A stretch of 8,031 bases of DNA, taken from NCBI GenBank assembly GCA_947070915.1, contig CAMTDY010000130.1:1-8031 (forward strand), written 5' to 3'. A program made the position numbers and the translations under genes. The notes under the pieces are model-generated. The model saw nothing but the letters and a program-made list of their open reading frames with translations. It searched no databases and was not told the DNA's origin. Position 1 is the stretch's first letter; each line of letters starts with the position of its first letter. Origin of the DNA: an uncultured Roseburia sp. Its GTDB lineage: Bacteria; Bacillota; Clostridia; Lachnospirales; Lachnospiraceae. Of the stretch, positions 1-6,825 are shown piece by piece.

Positions 1-1
1 G

Positions 2-1792
2 TCCTATATGGATGATGACCTGATCTGCCATCTGGACAAGATGTACGCCGAATATAAGATCTATGCCCTCTCCCTGAAATACGGATATGACATCCGAAAA
101 GAATTGAAATACCGTAAGGGGAGCCTGTATTTTAACAACATTAAGATCTACAGCCTGCAGGCGAAATCTCTCTTTACGGCAGATGTTCTGCAGATCCAGG
201 ATGGCGTGCTGCATCTGTCGGGACGGATCTGGTGCCCCTTTGCGGAAGATCTGACCATAACCATAGAAAATGACCGGGGAGACTGCTATGAGGTGCAGTC
301 TAAGCCCGCCGGTTTCCGTAAGGCGGTGATCTTCGGGGAAGAGCTGGTCCGTGTGAGGGGATATGAGGTAGAGCTTCCCTTAAAAGGAGTGAAGCAGTTT
401 TGTGTATATGGCCAGTATAAGGATAAATACCCCCAGAAGCTGTATATCCGGGTGGGGAAATTTTCCCATCTGAGCCAGGAGGTGCCGGAGCTCTACTACC
501 ATGAGGACGGTTATATGGTAAGTTATGACGAGGAAGGGGAGAGGATCTGTGTCCGGAAAAAGCATGCGCTGCCCCATCTGGCAAAAGAGCTGAGGCTGCT
601 TCTGCGCTGTGTGCGGGATAAAAGATATGAGATCGCCGGTTATCGGTGCCTGTATCATCTGGTAAAGCCTTTTCTCCGAAAAGAGCGCTGGATTGTTATG
701 GAGAGGATCAATGTGGCGGGGGACAACGCAGAACACTTTTTTAAGTTTCTCCAGGAACACGGTGGCAGGGATATAAAATCTTATTTTACCATATCCGAGG
801 ACAGTGATGATTTTGAGAAAATGCGCCGCATTGGCAGGGTGCTTCCCTTCCGTAAATTCCGGTATAAGTTAAATGTGCTTTTAGCAAAAAATATAATTTC
901 TTCCCAGGGTGAGGATAACATTTTTAATCCCTGGGACAAGGACAGTGTCTATATCCGGGATCTTTATAAGTATCATTTTGTGTTTCTGCAGCATGGCATC
1001 ATAAAAGATGACCTCTCGGAATGGCTGAACAAGTTCAACAAAAACCTGCAGATGTTTGTGACCTCAGCGAAACCAGAATATGAGTCCATCCTGCGGGGGG
1101 ATTATTTTTATGATGAAAAGGTAGTGCGGCTGACCGGCCTGCCCAGATACGATAACTTAAAACAGGATATAATACCAGAAAAATCTATTATTTTTATGCC
1201 TACCTGGCGTTTTTCCCTGGCCTGCCGGCTGAACAACGATACCGGGGAGAGGATTTATAATCCCCTCTTTAAACAATCGGAGTTTTATCGTTTTTATGAC
1301 CGGCTGATCCACGATGAGAGGCTGAACCGGGTGCTGAAAGAGAAGGGATACACCGGGAAATTTTTCCTACACACCCACCATAAAGTTCAGATTGGGGATT
1401 TCACCGACGGGGAGGCAGTGAAGGTGCTCCGTGAGGGCATTGATTATCAAAAAGAATTCCAGAATAATGCCCTGCTGATCACAGATTTTTCCAGCGTGGC
1501 CTTTGATTTTGCCTATCTGAAAAAGCCGGTGATCTACACCCAGTTTGATATCGATACCTTTTTCCAGGGGCAGGTTTATTCCAAAGGCTACTTTGAGTAC
1601 GAAAGAGATGGGCTGGGACCGGTGTGCTATGATTATGAGACCACTCTGCAGACCATCATTGACTATGTGGAAAATGACTGCCGGCTGGATCCGGTCTATG
1701 ATGAGAGAGGGAACCGTTTTTACCGCTGGTTTGATGCGGAGAACTGCCGGCGGGTCTATGATGATATAAGAAGACTGGACCAAAACTCATAA
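2..1792 (+). CDS. CDP-glycerol/CDP-ribitol phosphotransferase, TagF-like (5' partial)
   Basis: This enzyme is expected to transfer an alditol-phosphate from a CDP-alditol to a teichoic-acid-type chain at the cytoplasmic membrane face. Numbering from the first visible ATG (base 8), residues 1-190 are an accessory region (SLKYG at 22-26, then YRKGSLYFNN). Residues ~225-585 are the Glyphos_transf domain, with QHGIIKDDLS (328-337), GLPRYDN, PTWR (398-401), HTHH (455-458) and ITDFSSVAFD (491-500). The last matches the conserved [T]D[FY]SS nucleotide/phosphate-binding segment of TagF enzymes. The ATG at base 8 is probably not the true start. The frame is open to the window edge (Ser-Tyr precede it), and the aligned paralogous region in the next gene (IDDDILC against MDDDLIC) is internal there. 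In relatives this linker-plus-TagF unit often follows a family 2 glycosyltransferase domain, so the missing N-terminus may be one; that is inference. The substrate (ribitol or glycerol) cannot be read from sequence, but adjacent tarIJ favours ribitol. Confidence 0.88.
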   Translation, partial: SYMDDDLICHLDKMYAEYKIYALSLKYGYDIRKELKYRKGSLYFNNIKIYSLQAKSLFTADVLQIQDGVLHLSGRIWCPFAEDLTITIENDRGDCYEVQSKPAGFRKAVIFGEELVRVRGYEVELPLKGVKQFCVYGQYKDKYPQKLYIRVGKFSHLSQEVPELYYHEDGYMVSYDEEGERICVRKKHALPHLAKELRLLLRCVRDKRYEIAGYRCLYHLVKPFLRKERWIVMERINVAGDNAEHFFKFLQEHGGRDIKSYFTISEDSDDFEKMRRIGRVLPFRKFRYKLNVLLAKNIISSQGEDNIFNPWDKDSVYIRDLYKYHFVFLQHGIIKDDLSEWLNKFNKNLQMFVTSAKPEYESILRGDYFYDEKVVRLTGLPRYDNLKQDIIPEKSIIFMPTWRFSLACRLNNDTGERIYNPLFKQSEFYRFYDRLIHDERLNRVLKEKGYTGKFFLHTHHKVQIGDFTDGEAVKVLREGIDYQKEFQNNALLITDFSSVAFDFAYLKKPVIYTQFDIDTFFQGQVYSKGYFEYERDGLGPVCYDYETTLQTIIDYVENDCRLDPVYDERGNRFYRWFDAENCRRVYDDIRRLDQNS

Positions 1793-1797
1793 GGAGG
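1791..1797 (+). promoter_or_regulatory. Ribosome binding site, accessory-module protein
   Basis: AAGGAGG is a near-perfect anti-16S match that overlaps the TAA stop of the upstream transferase gene. It sits 8 nt before the ATG at 1806. An ATG at 1802 is only 4 nt away and opens a 12-codon frame ending in TGA, so the site selects 1806 as the start. The overlap with the stop codon suggests translational coupling to the upstream gene. Confidence 0.8.
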
Positions 1798-1805
1798 TAA
1801 AATGG

Positions 1806-2957
1806 ATGGAAGAGTTTGTTTGCCTTGCCTGTTATACTGAGGCATACCGCGGGCCGAAGGGAAGCGGGACAGTGGATGCGCGGTGTGAAAGGAGGCTGTC
1901 CCGGGTGGAGAAGAAGACGGATCCAGCTGTCAATCTCCTTGTGTTCACCGAAGGGCCCTGTGAATGCCGGAACCATGTCGCAGATGTGAGAGAGCATTAT
2001 GAGTCCGCCACGGTAGATCCGGCGAGGATCTATCTGCGTAAAAACCTGGCAGAGAGACTTTCCCCCCTGGATTTTCCCGGACTCTGCCGGCTGTTTGCGG
2101 AAGAGGGACGTTTTGCCCTGTGGGAGCTGGATCCTGGCCAGCCGGAGAAAAAAGCATATCCCTATGAGAAGCGGGATGAGGGAAACTTTGGGACAGAGCC
2201 GGAAACCTATGTGGAGTTATCTGGTGAACTGCGGGAAAGATATGGGGAGCTTCTTCCTTTTTTCCAGAATATGATCATCAAAGATATGCTCCCTCTGTTC
2301 TATGGAGAGGATGACAGCCGCAAGCCCCTTCTGAGGAAGATCCTTTTGGATATCGACGATGATATCCTCTGCGGCACCGGCTGCATTTACGAGGATGTGC
2401 TGCTTAAGATCTTTTCCCTCAAGTATGGGGAGGATGTGGAAGAAAAGCTGGTGTACCGCAGTGGGAAGCTGAAATATCAGAACCTGACTGTGTTGCCCCT
2501 AAAAGAGATCCCTTTTGTGGTGTCGGAGATTAAATTGGTTAAAGGGAAATTTAATATATCTGGCCATGTGCTTCTGCCTCTGGAACACAGCGAGATCGAG
2601 TACTATTGCATGGACAACCGGAACCGCCGTTACGAGCTGACTCTGGAAGACAAGGGAGAGATTTGTTTTCTCGGTGAGAAACTTCACAGGAGGAAGCAGT
2701 TTCTGGTGGAATTTCCTGCGGGGAAGAGACCGGCGGGGATACGGTTTATGTACTGTTACCGGGGGATGTATCAGGCGAGGGTGCGGATGGAGTTCACGGA
2801 GGCACTGGGCATAATGCCGGATACTAGGCATAATTTCCGGATGCAGGACGGGTATCTCTGGAAGACGGAGAAGAGGATCCTGTTTGCGGCGCCCCTGCAG
2901 TTAAAAACGCGGATAAAGCTGTTCTTTACATTTTCATGGAAAAGCTTTAAAATATAG
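1806..2957 (+). CDS. Stand-alone accessory module of GT2/TagF-type proteins, no transferase domain
   Basis: No enzyme family is recognised over the full 383 residues. Residues ~130-190 are a helical segment (RERYGELLPFFQNMIIKD) like the stretch that precedes the linker in fused glycosyltransferase-TagF proteins. Residues ~182-355 align by eye with the first ~187 visible residues of the preceding TagF-like protein: IDDDILC with MDDDLIC, FSLKYGEDVEEKLVYRSGKL with LSLKYGYDIRKELKYRKGSL, then GHVLLPLE with GRIWCPFA and MQDGYLW with HEDGYMV. The protein ends just where the TagF catalytic domain would begin, and none of the WHG, PTW, HxHH or DYSS motifs is present. Residues 1-125 match nothing I know and hold six cysteines (C6, C9, C27, C52, C54, C94). 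No signal peptide or membrane helix is seen. It has a strong ribosome binding site and an intact frame, so it looks like a real gene rather than debris. It could be an adaptor or assembly partner of the neighbouring polymerases, or the relic of a larger bifunctional enzyme. Confidence 0.65.
   Translation: MEEFVCLACYTEAYRGPKGSGTVDARCERRLSRVEKKTDPAVNLLVFTEGPCECRNHVADVREHYESATVDPARIYLRKNLAERLSPLDFPGLCRLFAEEGRFALWELDPGQPEKKAYPYEKRDEGNFGTEPETYVELSGELRERYGELLPFFQNMIIKDMLPLFYGEDDSRKPLLRKILLDIDDDILCGTGCIYEDVLLKIFSLKYGEDVEEKLVYRSGKLKYQNLTVLPLKEIPFVVSEIKLVKGKFNISGHVLLPLEHSEIEYYCMDNRNRRYELTLEDKGEICFLGEKLHRRKQFLVEFPAGKRPAGIRFMYCYRGMYQARVRMEFTEALGIMPDTRHNFRMQDGYLWKTEKRILFAAPLQLKTRIKLFFTFSWKSFKI
2925..2953 (+). 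promoter_or_regulatory. Sigma-A-type promoter for tarI-tarJ-polymerase
   Basis: TTTACA (2925-2930) and TAAAAT (2948-2953) are each one mismatch from consensus and are separated by exactly 17 nt. The elements lie in the last codons of the accessory-module gene, in a locally AT-rich stretch. Transcription would start near 2960, giving a short leader of about 30 nt before the tarI ATG. The tarI ribosome binding site lies within that leader. Prediction by eye only. Confidence 0.55.
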
Positions 2958-2980
2958 ATTGAAATAAATTTGAACCAATT

Positions 2981-2985
2981 GGAGG
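2981..2985 (+). promoter_or_regulatory. Ribosome binding site of tarI
   Basis: GGAGG lies 5 nt before the ATG at 2991. It fixes the tarI start there, because a frame-compatible TTG at 2970 lies upstream of this site and has no such motif before it. Confidence 0.8.
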
Positions 2986-2990
2986 AAACT

Positions 2991-3707
2991 ATGATATATG
3001 GAGTAGTACTTGCCGGCGGAGTGGGAAGCCGCATGGGAAATATGGGAAAACCGAAACAGTATCTTTTGATCGGAGACAAGCCGATCCTCATTCACACCCT
3101 GGAAAAATTTTATATGCAGAGTGAGTTTGAGAAGGTTCTTGTGCTCTGTCCGGTGGAATGGCTCAGCCACACAAAGAATCTGATCCGCAGATATATTCCC
3201 GACAAGGACCGCATCGTGGTGTTGGAGGGCGGCGATACCCGCAATGAGACGATCATGAATGCCATTGATTATATCGAGCAGGAGGGGAATCTGGATCAGG
3301 ATACGATCATTGTCACCCATGATTCGGTGCGTCCCTTTGTCACCCAGAGGATCCTGGAGGAAAATATCCGCTATGCGAAAGAGTACGGGGCCTGTGATAC
3401 CGCGGTGGCGGCGACGGATACCATCGTGTGCAGTGAGGACAATGTGGTGATCAGTGATATTCCAGAACGGCGGAAGATGTACCAGGGCCAGACGCCCCAG
3501 ACTTTCCAGGCTATGAAGCTCAAAGAACTGTACCAGGCGCTGACGCCGGCGGAGAAAGAGCTTCTCACCGATGCGGCAAAGATCTTTGTCATGAAGGGGG
3601 AGAAGGTGCACATCGTGGAGGGGGAGGTATTCAATATAAAGATCACCTACCCTTATGATCTGCGGGTGGCAGAAGCATTGTTGAAGGGGAACGAAGAAAT
3701 ATGTTAA
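2991..3707 (+). CDS. tarI: Ribitol-5-phosphate cytidylyltransferase TarI
   Basis: It catalyses CTP + D-ribitol 5-phosphate to CDP-ribitol + PPi, supplying the activated monomer for poly(ribitol-phosphate) teichoic acids in the cytoplasm. The 238 residues equal the usual TarI/IspD-family length. The N-terminal nucleotidyltransferase motif is LAGGVGSRMG (7-16) followed by KPKQ (20-23). Further motifs are THDSVRPFV (109-117), YQGQTPQTF (164-172) and NIKITYPYDL (215-224). Two features favour TarI over IspD (2-C-methylerythritol 4-phosphate cytidylyltransferase). One is the HDxVRPF form, where IspD typically has HDAARP. The other is the immediately following tarJ, its standard partner. The ATG at 2991 was chosen for its ribosome binding site and because MIYGVVLAGG is the family's usual beginning. 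The 3' end overlaps tarJ by 7 nt, implying coupled translation. The IspD role cannot be fully excluded, but the context makes it unlikely. Confidence 0.93.
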   Translation: MIYGVVLAGGVGSRMGNMGKPKQYLLIGDKPILIHTLEKFYMQSEFEKVLVLCPVEWLSHTKNLIRRYIPDKDRIVVLEGGDTRNETIMNAIDYIEQEGNLDQDTIIVTHDSVRPFVTQRILEENIRYAKEYGACDTAVAATDTIVCSEDNVVISDIPERRKMYQGQTPQTFQAMKLKELYQALTPAEKELLTDAAKIFVMKGEKVHIVEGEVFNIKITYPYDLRVAEALLKGNEEIC

Positions 3708-4753
3708 ATGCAGTGTACCGCCTTGTGGCGCCGAGACGTTTTGAGGTGGAATTTACAGATATAGACCTGTGCAGCGGGGCCGTGATCGTGCGCCCTACCC
3801 ATCTGTCAATCTGCAATGCAGACCAGAGGTATTATCAGGGAAAGCGGGCCAACGATATTCTGCGGAAAAAGCTGCCCATGGCGCTGATCCATGAGGGCAT
3901 CGGTGAGGTAGTGTATGATCCGGAAGGCGAATTTGCGGCGGGAGAGCGGGTGGTTATGATCCCCAATACCCCAAAGCAGACGGCAGAGGACGTGGCCGGA
4001 GTGACAGAGGGGGATGTGGTGGCAGAAAATTACCGGCTGGATTCCCGGTTTCGCGCCAGTGGTTTTGACGGTTTTATGCAGGATGCAGTGGATATCCGCC
4101 GGGACCGGCTGATCCGGCTTCCGGAGGGCATCGATCCCTGTGTGGCGGCTTTTACTGAGATCGTGACGGTGAGTGTCCATGCCCTGAGCCGTTTTGATGG
4201 GATTGCCCACAAGAAGCGGGATGCAGTGGGGGTCTGGGGAGATGGAAATCTCGGTTATATCACTTCGCTGCTTTTTAAGGCGATGTTTCCGGAGACGAAA
4301 TTGTATGTCTTCGGGCTGAACCGGGACAAGCTGTCGGATTTTACCTTTGCCGACGATACCTTTCTCGTGACCCATATTCCAGCGGGACTGGCATTTGACC
4401 ATGCCTTTGAGTGCGTGGGAGGAGAGGGTTCTCCAAAAGCCATCAATCAGATCATCGACAACATCCTGCCAGAGGGGACGATCTCGATCCTTGGAGTTTC
4501 CGAGAATGAGGCGGCGGTCAATACGCGGATGATGCTGGAAAAGGGGTTGCGGATGTTTGGCAGCAGCCGCAGCGGGCGGGCGGATTTTATCAGGACCATG
4601 GAACTTTACCAGTCCAATCCGGAGATCCTTGCCTATCTGCAGAATCTGATCGGAGTTCGGATGAGAGTGCGGACCATCGAGGATATGAAGAAGGCGTTTG
4701 AAGCTGATATTTATAAAGAATTTGGAAAAACGATTATGATCTGGGAGGCTTAG
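3701..4753 (+). CDS. tarJ: Ribulose-5-phosphate reductase TarJ
   Basis: It is a medium-chain alcohol-dehydrogenase-family enzyme that reduces D-ribulose 5-phosphate to D-ribitol 5-phosphate with NADPH. The product is the substrate of TarI, with which it is expected to pair or form a complex. It has 350 residues. The probable catalytic zinc ligands are C38 (in HLSICNADQRYYQG), H64-E65 (LIHEGIGEV) and E153 (FTEIVTVS). The Rossmann motif is GDGNLG (180-185), and AFECVGGEGS and LGVSENE are further family signatures. The four-cysteine structural zinc lobe of many alcohol dehydrogenases is absent, as I recall for TarJ. Compared from memory with Staphylococcus aureus TarJ (about 341 residues), it carries roughly nine extra residues between IPNTP and VAENY. 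The ATG overlaps the tarI stop and is preceded only by a weak AGGGG (3685-3689), consistent with coupled translation. The TAG stop abuts the start of the polymerase gene. Confidence 0.94.
   Translation: MLNAVYRLVAPRRFEVEFTDIDLCSGAVIVRPTHLSICNADQRYYQGKRANDILRKKLPMALIHEGIGEVVYDPEGEFAAGERVVMIPNTPKQTAEDVAGVTEGDVVAENYRLDSRFRASGFDGFMQDAVDIRRDRLIRLPEGIDPCVAAFTEIVTVSVHALSRFDGIAHKKRDAVGVWGDGNLGYITSLLFKAMFPETKLYVFGLNRDKLSDFTFADDTFLVTHIPAGLAFDHAFECVGGEGSPKAINQIIDNILPEGTISILGVSENEAAVNTRMMLEKGLRMFGSSRSGRADFIRTMELYQSNPEILAYLQNLIGVRMRVRTIEDMKKAFEADIYKEFGKTIMIWEA
4743..4748 (+). promoter_or_regulatory. Ribosome binding site of the polymerase/DUF115 fusion gene
   Basis: GGGAGG lies within the last codons of tarJ, 7 nt before the ATG at 4756. 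A GTG at 4753 is in frame but only 4 nt away, so the ATG is the better start. The TAGTGATG junction is a stop-start arrangement typical of translational coupling. Confidence 0.65.
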
Positions 4754-4755
4754 TG

Positions 4756-6810
4756 ATGAGTGGTTTTCTATCAAATAAGACAAAACGGTTTCTGAAAAAA
4801 AGGCTGAAATTCTGGTTTTACTGCCTGACACATCCGATCCTGAATGAACATCTCATCGTGTTTGAGGCATTCAGCGGCAAGCGGTGCGGCGGCAATCTCC
4901 GGGCGATCTATGAAGAACTGATGGAGGATGAGCGTTACCGGGATTTCCGCTTTGTGTGGATCGTAAATGATGTGGAAGCCCATACCGACCTGAAAGTGAG
5001 ACGGCATACAAGGGTTGTGCTGAAGGATTCCCGTTCTGCCTTTATTTTGTATGCCAAGGCAAAGTACTGGTTCAACAATGTGGCGCTGCCTAACTACCTC
5101 ATTCCGAGACCCCGTCAGGTATACGTGGAGACCTGGCACGGAACTCCCTTAAAAAAACTGGGAAACGATATTCAGTATGAGGTGGATCCAAGACAGTCCC
5201 TGGCGGAGATGCACAAAAAATATTACATCAAGGGAAGAAAGATGGACTATTTGATCTCTCCCTCCCGGTTTTATACCGAGAAAATGATCTCCTCCTTCCG
5301 GCTGGACAAGTCACATAAAGAAGATATTATTTTAGAGACCGGTTATCCGAGAAACGATGCTCTCTTTAAATTTACTGAAGAAGATGTGGCACGTATCAAA
5401 GAAGAGATCGGCGTGCCAGAGGGAAAAAAAGTGGTGCTGTATACACCGACCTGGCGGGACAACCAGTTTAAAAAAGGAGAGGGATTCCAGTACAATACAG
5501 AGCTGGACTTTCAGACTCTTATGGAGGAACTGGGGGAGGAATATGTCCTTTTATTCCGCGCCCATCACCAGATCGGATTTAAGAATATCGCCTCAGATGT
5601 ACCGGGCGTGATCGATGTGACAGAGGTGGACGATGTCAATGACCTTTATATCATCAGCGATCTGATGATCACAGATTATTCTTCTACCATGTTTGATTAC
5701 GGCGATCTCAAGCGTCCGATGGTATTTTATATGTATGACCTGGATGAGTACCAGGGTGAGATCCGGGATTTTTATTTTGATATCAATGAACTTCCGGGTC
5801 CTATCGTCAAGACCCAGCCAGAGCTGGTAAAGGCAGTCAAAGACCAGTTTGCAAACTTCGTCTATGATGAAAAATACCGCGCTTTTACAGAGAAATTTAA
5901 TTATCTCGACGATGCCCATGGGGCAAGAAGGGTCATCGAAGCAACCATCAAGACAAAACTGGGCCCTGCCTTTCGTTTTTACAAGTGGGTGATCCATACG
6001 AAAAATGTCATCCGCAAGGCCTTTCGTGACGGGTACATCGCCTTTTCCGGCATGCTCCGCTGTATGGGGCTCTGCCGAACGGACAACAGTAAGCTTCTGT
6101 ATTCGTATAAAAATAAGCATAAGGGGCAGAGATGTTTTCTCGTGGGAAATGGTCCCAGCCTGCAGCTCTCCGACCTGGAGGGACTGCAGAAAAAGGGTGA
6201 GATCACCTTTGGCTGCAATCTGGTGACCAAGGTATTTGGCGAGACCAGCTGGCGTCCGGATTATTATTTCCTGATCGACCGCATCTGCGCGAAATTTCAG
6301 AGTGAGGAGATCAATGAGGCCATCGGGGAGATTCCTTTATTTACCAATATCACCACCTACAATATTTTTCGTGAAAAGCCGAAAAATCCGGTGATCCTTT
6401 ACAATATTGCCAAAGATAAATATAAGGTGAAGCGTTCTCCGCTGGCATACTATATTCCGTCGGGATCTACGGTGATGTCGCTGATGATCGAGATGGCGGT
6501 ATACATGGGATTTTCTGAGATCTATCTGATCGGCTGTGACTGTACCTCCACCTTCAGCGGCAACACCCATTTTATCCAAGGGTATACCGACGATAAACTG
6601 AAGGCAAGAGATGCGAAAAAGATCATTGACAGGATGCGTCGGCTGGGAATCCAGAGTGACGATTATGAGAAATATTTTCTGGATGGCTCACTGAATGCTT
6701 ATACCCTTTTAAAAGAGCATGCCATCAAGCACGGTGTGACCATCTACAATGCCACCAGAGGCGGGGCATTGGAAGTGTTTGACCGGGTGGATCTGGATGA
6801 GTTTATCTAA
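4756..6810 (+). CDS. TagF/TarL-type teichoic acid polymerase fused to MptE-like (DUF115) domain
   Basis: The 684-residue protein has two parts. Residues ~10-400 form a CDP-alditol phosphotransferase. It begins with a basic and aromatic segment (KRFLKKRLKFWFYCL) likely to sit on the membrane as in monotopic TagF. It carries ETWHGTPLKKLG (125-136), GYPRNDALF, YTPTWRDN (229-236), FRAHHQ (267-272) and MITDYSSTMFDYGD (304-317). Its place after tarI-tarJ suggests it polymerises ribitol-phosphate from CDP-ribitol, a TarL/TarK role. Residues ~455-684 resemble the DUF115 / 6-hydroxymethylpterin-pyrophosphokinase-like family, also seen in Maf flagellin-glycosylation proteins. The motifs are CFLVGNGPSL (460-469), FGCN (485-488), DYYFLIDR, IPSGSTVMSL (567-576) and EIYLIGCDCTST (588-599). 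A linker rich in K/R and aromatic residues (about 400-455) joins them. The C-terminal domain may transfer a substituent or tether the enzyme to a glycan; its substrate is unknown. No transmembrane helix is evident. The frame is clean throughout, so this is a genuine fusion. Confidence 0.87.
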   Translation: MSGFLSNKTKRFLKKRLKFWFYCLTHPILNEHLIVFEAFSGKRCGGNLRAIYEELMEDERYRDFRFVWIVNDVEAHTDLKVRRHTRVVLKDSRSAFILYAKAKYWFNNVALPNYLIPRPRQVYVETWHGTPLKKLGNDIQYEVDPRQSLAEMHKKYYIKGRKMDYLISPSRFYTEKMISSFRLDKSHKEDIILETGYPRNDALFKFTEEDVARIKEEIGVPEGKKVVLYTPTWRDNQFKKGEGFQYNTELDFQTLMEELGEEYVLLFRAHHQIGFKNIASDVPGVIDVTEVDDVNDLYIISDLMITDYSSTMFDYGDLKRPMVFYMYDLDEYQGEIRDFYFDINELPGPIVKTQPELVKAVKDQFANFVYDEKYRAFTEKFNYLDDAHGARRVIEATIKTKLGPAFRFYKWVIHTKNVIRKAFRDGYIAFSGMLRCMGLCRTDNSKLLYSYKNKHKGQRCFLVGNGPSLQLSDLEGLQKKGEITFGCNLVTKVFGETSWRPDYYFLIDRICAKFQSEEINEAIGEIPLFTNITTYNIFREKPKNPVILYNIAKDKYKVKRSPLAYYIPSGSTVMSLMIEMAVYMGFSEIYLIGCDCTSTFSGNTHFIQGYTDDKLKARDAKKIIDRMRRLGIQSDDYEKYFLDGSLNAYTLLKEHAIKHGVTIYNATRGGALEVFDRVDLDEFI

Positions 6811-6825
6811 TCCATTACAGATCCA
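6788..6825. terminator. Possible weak bidirectional terminator hairpin at convergent gene ends
   Basis: TGGATCTG (6788-6795) and CAGATCCA (6818-6825) can pair as an 8-bp stem around a 22-nt loop. The loop contains both convergent stop codons. There is no T-tract on either strand and the loop is large, so this is a poor intrinsic terminator. It is listed because no better candidate exists at the junction. Confidence 0.15.

Noticed and set aside
1802..1840. ATG at 1802 as a start or leader peptide
   Set aside because: It opens only 12 codons before TGA and is too close to the ribosome binding site. A regulatory uORF is not supported by any attenuator-like structure.
2970..2990. TTG codon at 2970 as an earlier start of tarI, adding seven residues
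   Set aside because: The GGAGG at 2981-2985 lies downstream of it and matches the ATG at 2991, and the family normally begins at the MIYGVVLAGG equivalent.
2934..3611. Long open frame on the minus strand opposite tarI
   Set aside because: It is fully antisense to a well-recognised gene, has no family motifs, and reflects codon bias of the real gene.
2991..3707. Identification of the cytidylyltransferase as IspD of isoprenoid synthesis
   Set aside because: HDSVRPF and the overlap with a clear tarJ point to TarI. Some IspD-family members are hard to separate by sequence, so a small doubt remains.
4753..4755. GTG at 4753 as start of the polymerase/DUF115 fusion
   Set aside because: It is only 4 nt from GGGAGG, whereas the ATG at 4756 has 7-nt spacing. 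The difference is a single residue and cannot be settled from sequence alone.
3806..4831. 341-codon open frame on the minus strand opposite tarJ
   Set aside because: Its translation is rich in His, Pro and Arg and shows no domain. It mirrors the tarJ coding frame, which has clear TarJ motifs.
5146..5158. A-rich run after the WHGTP motif as a frameshift (slippery) site
   Set aside because: The zero frame continues through the run with conserved TagF motifs on both sides, and no alternative frame downstream carries a domain.
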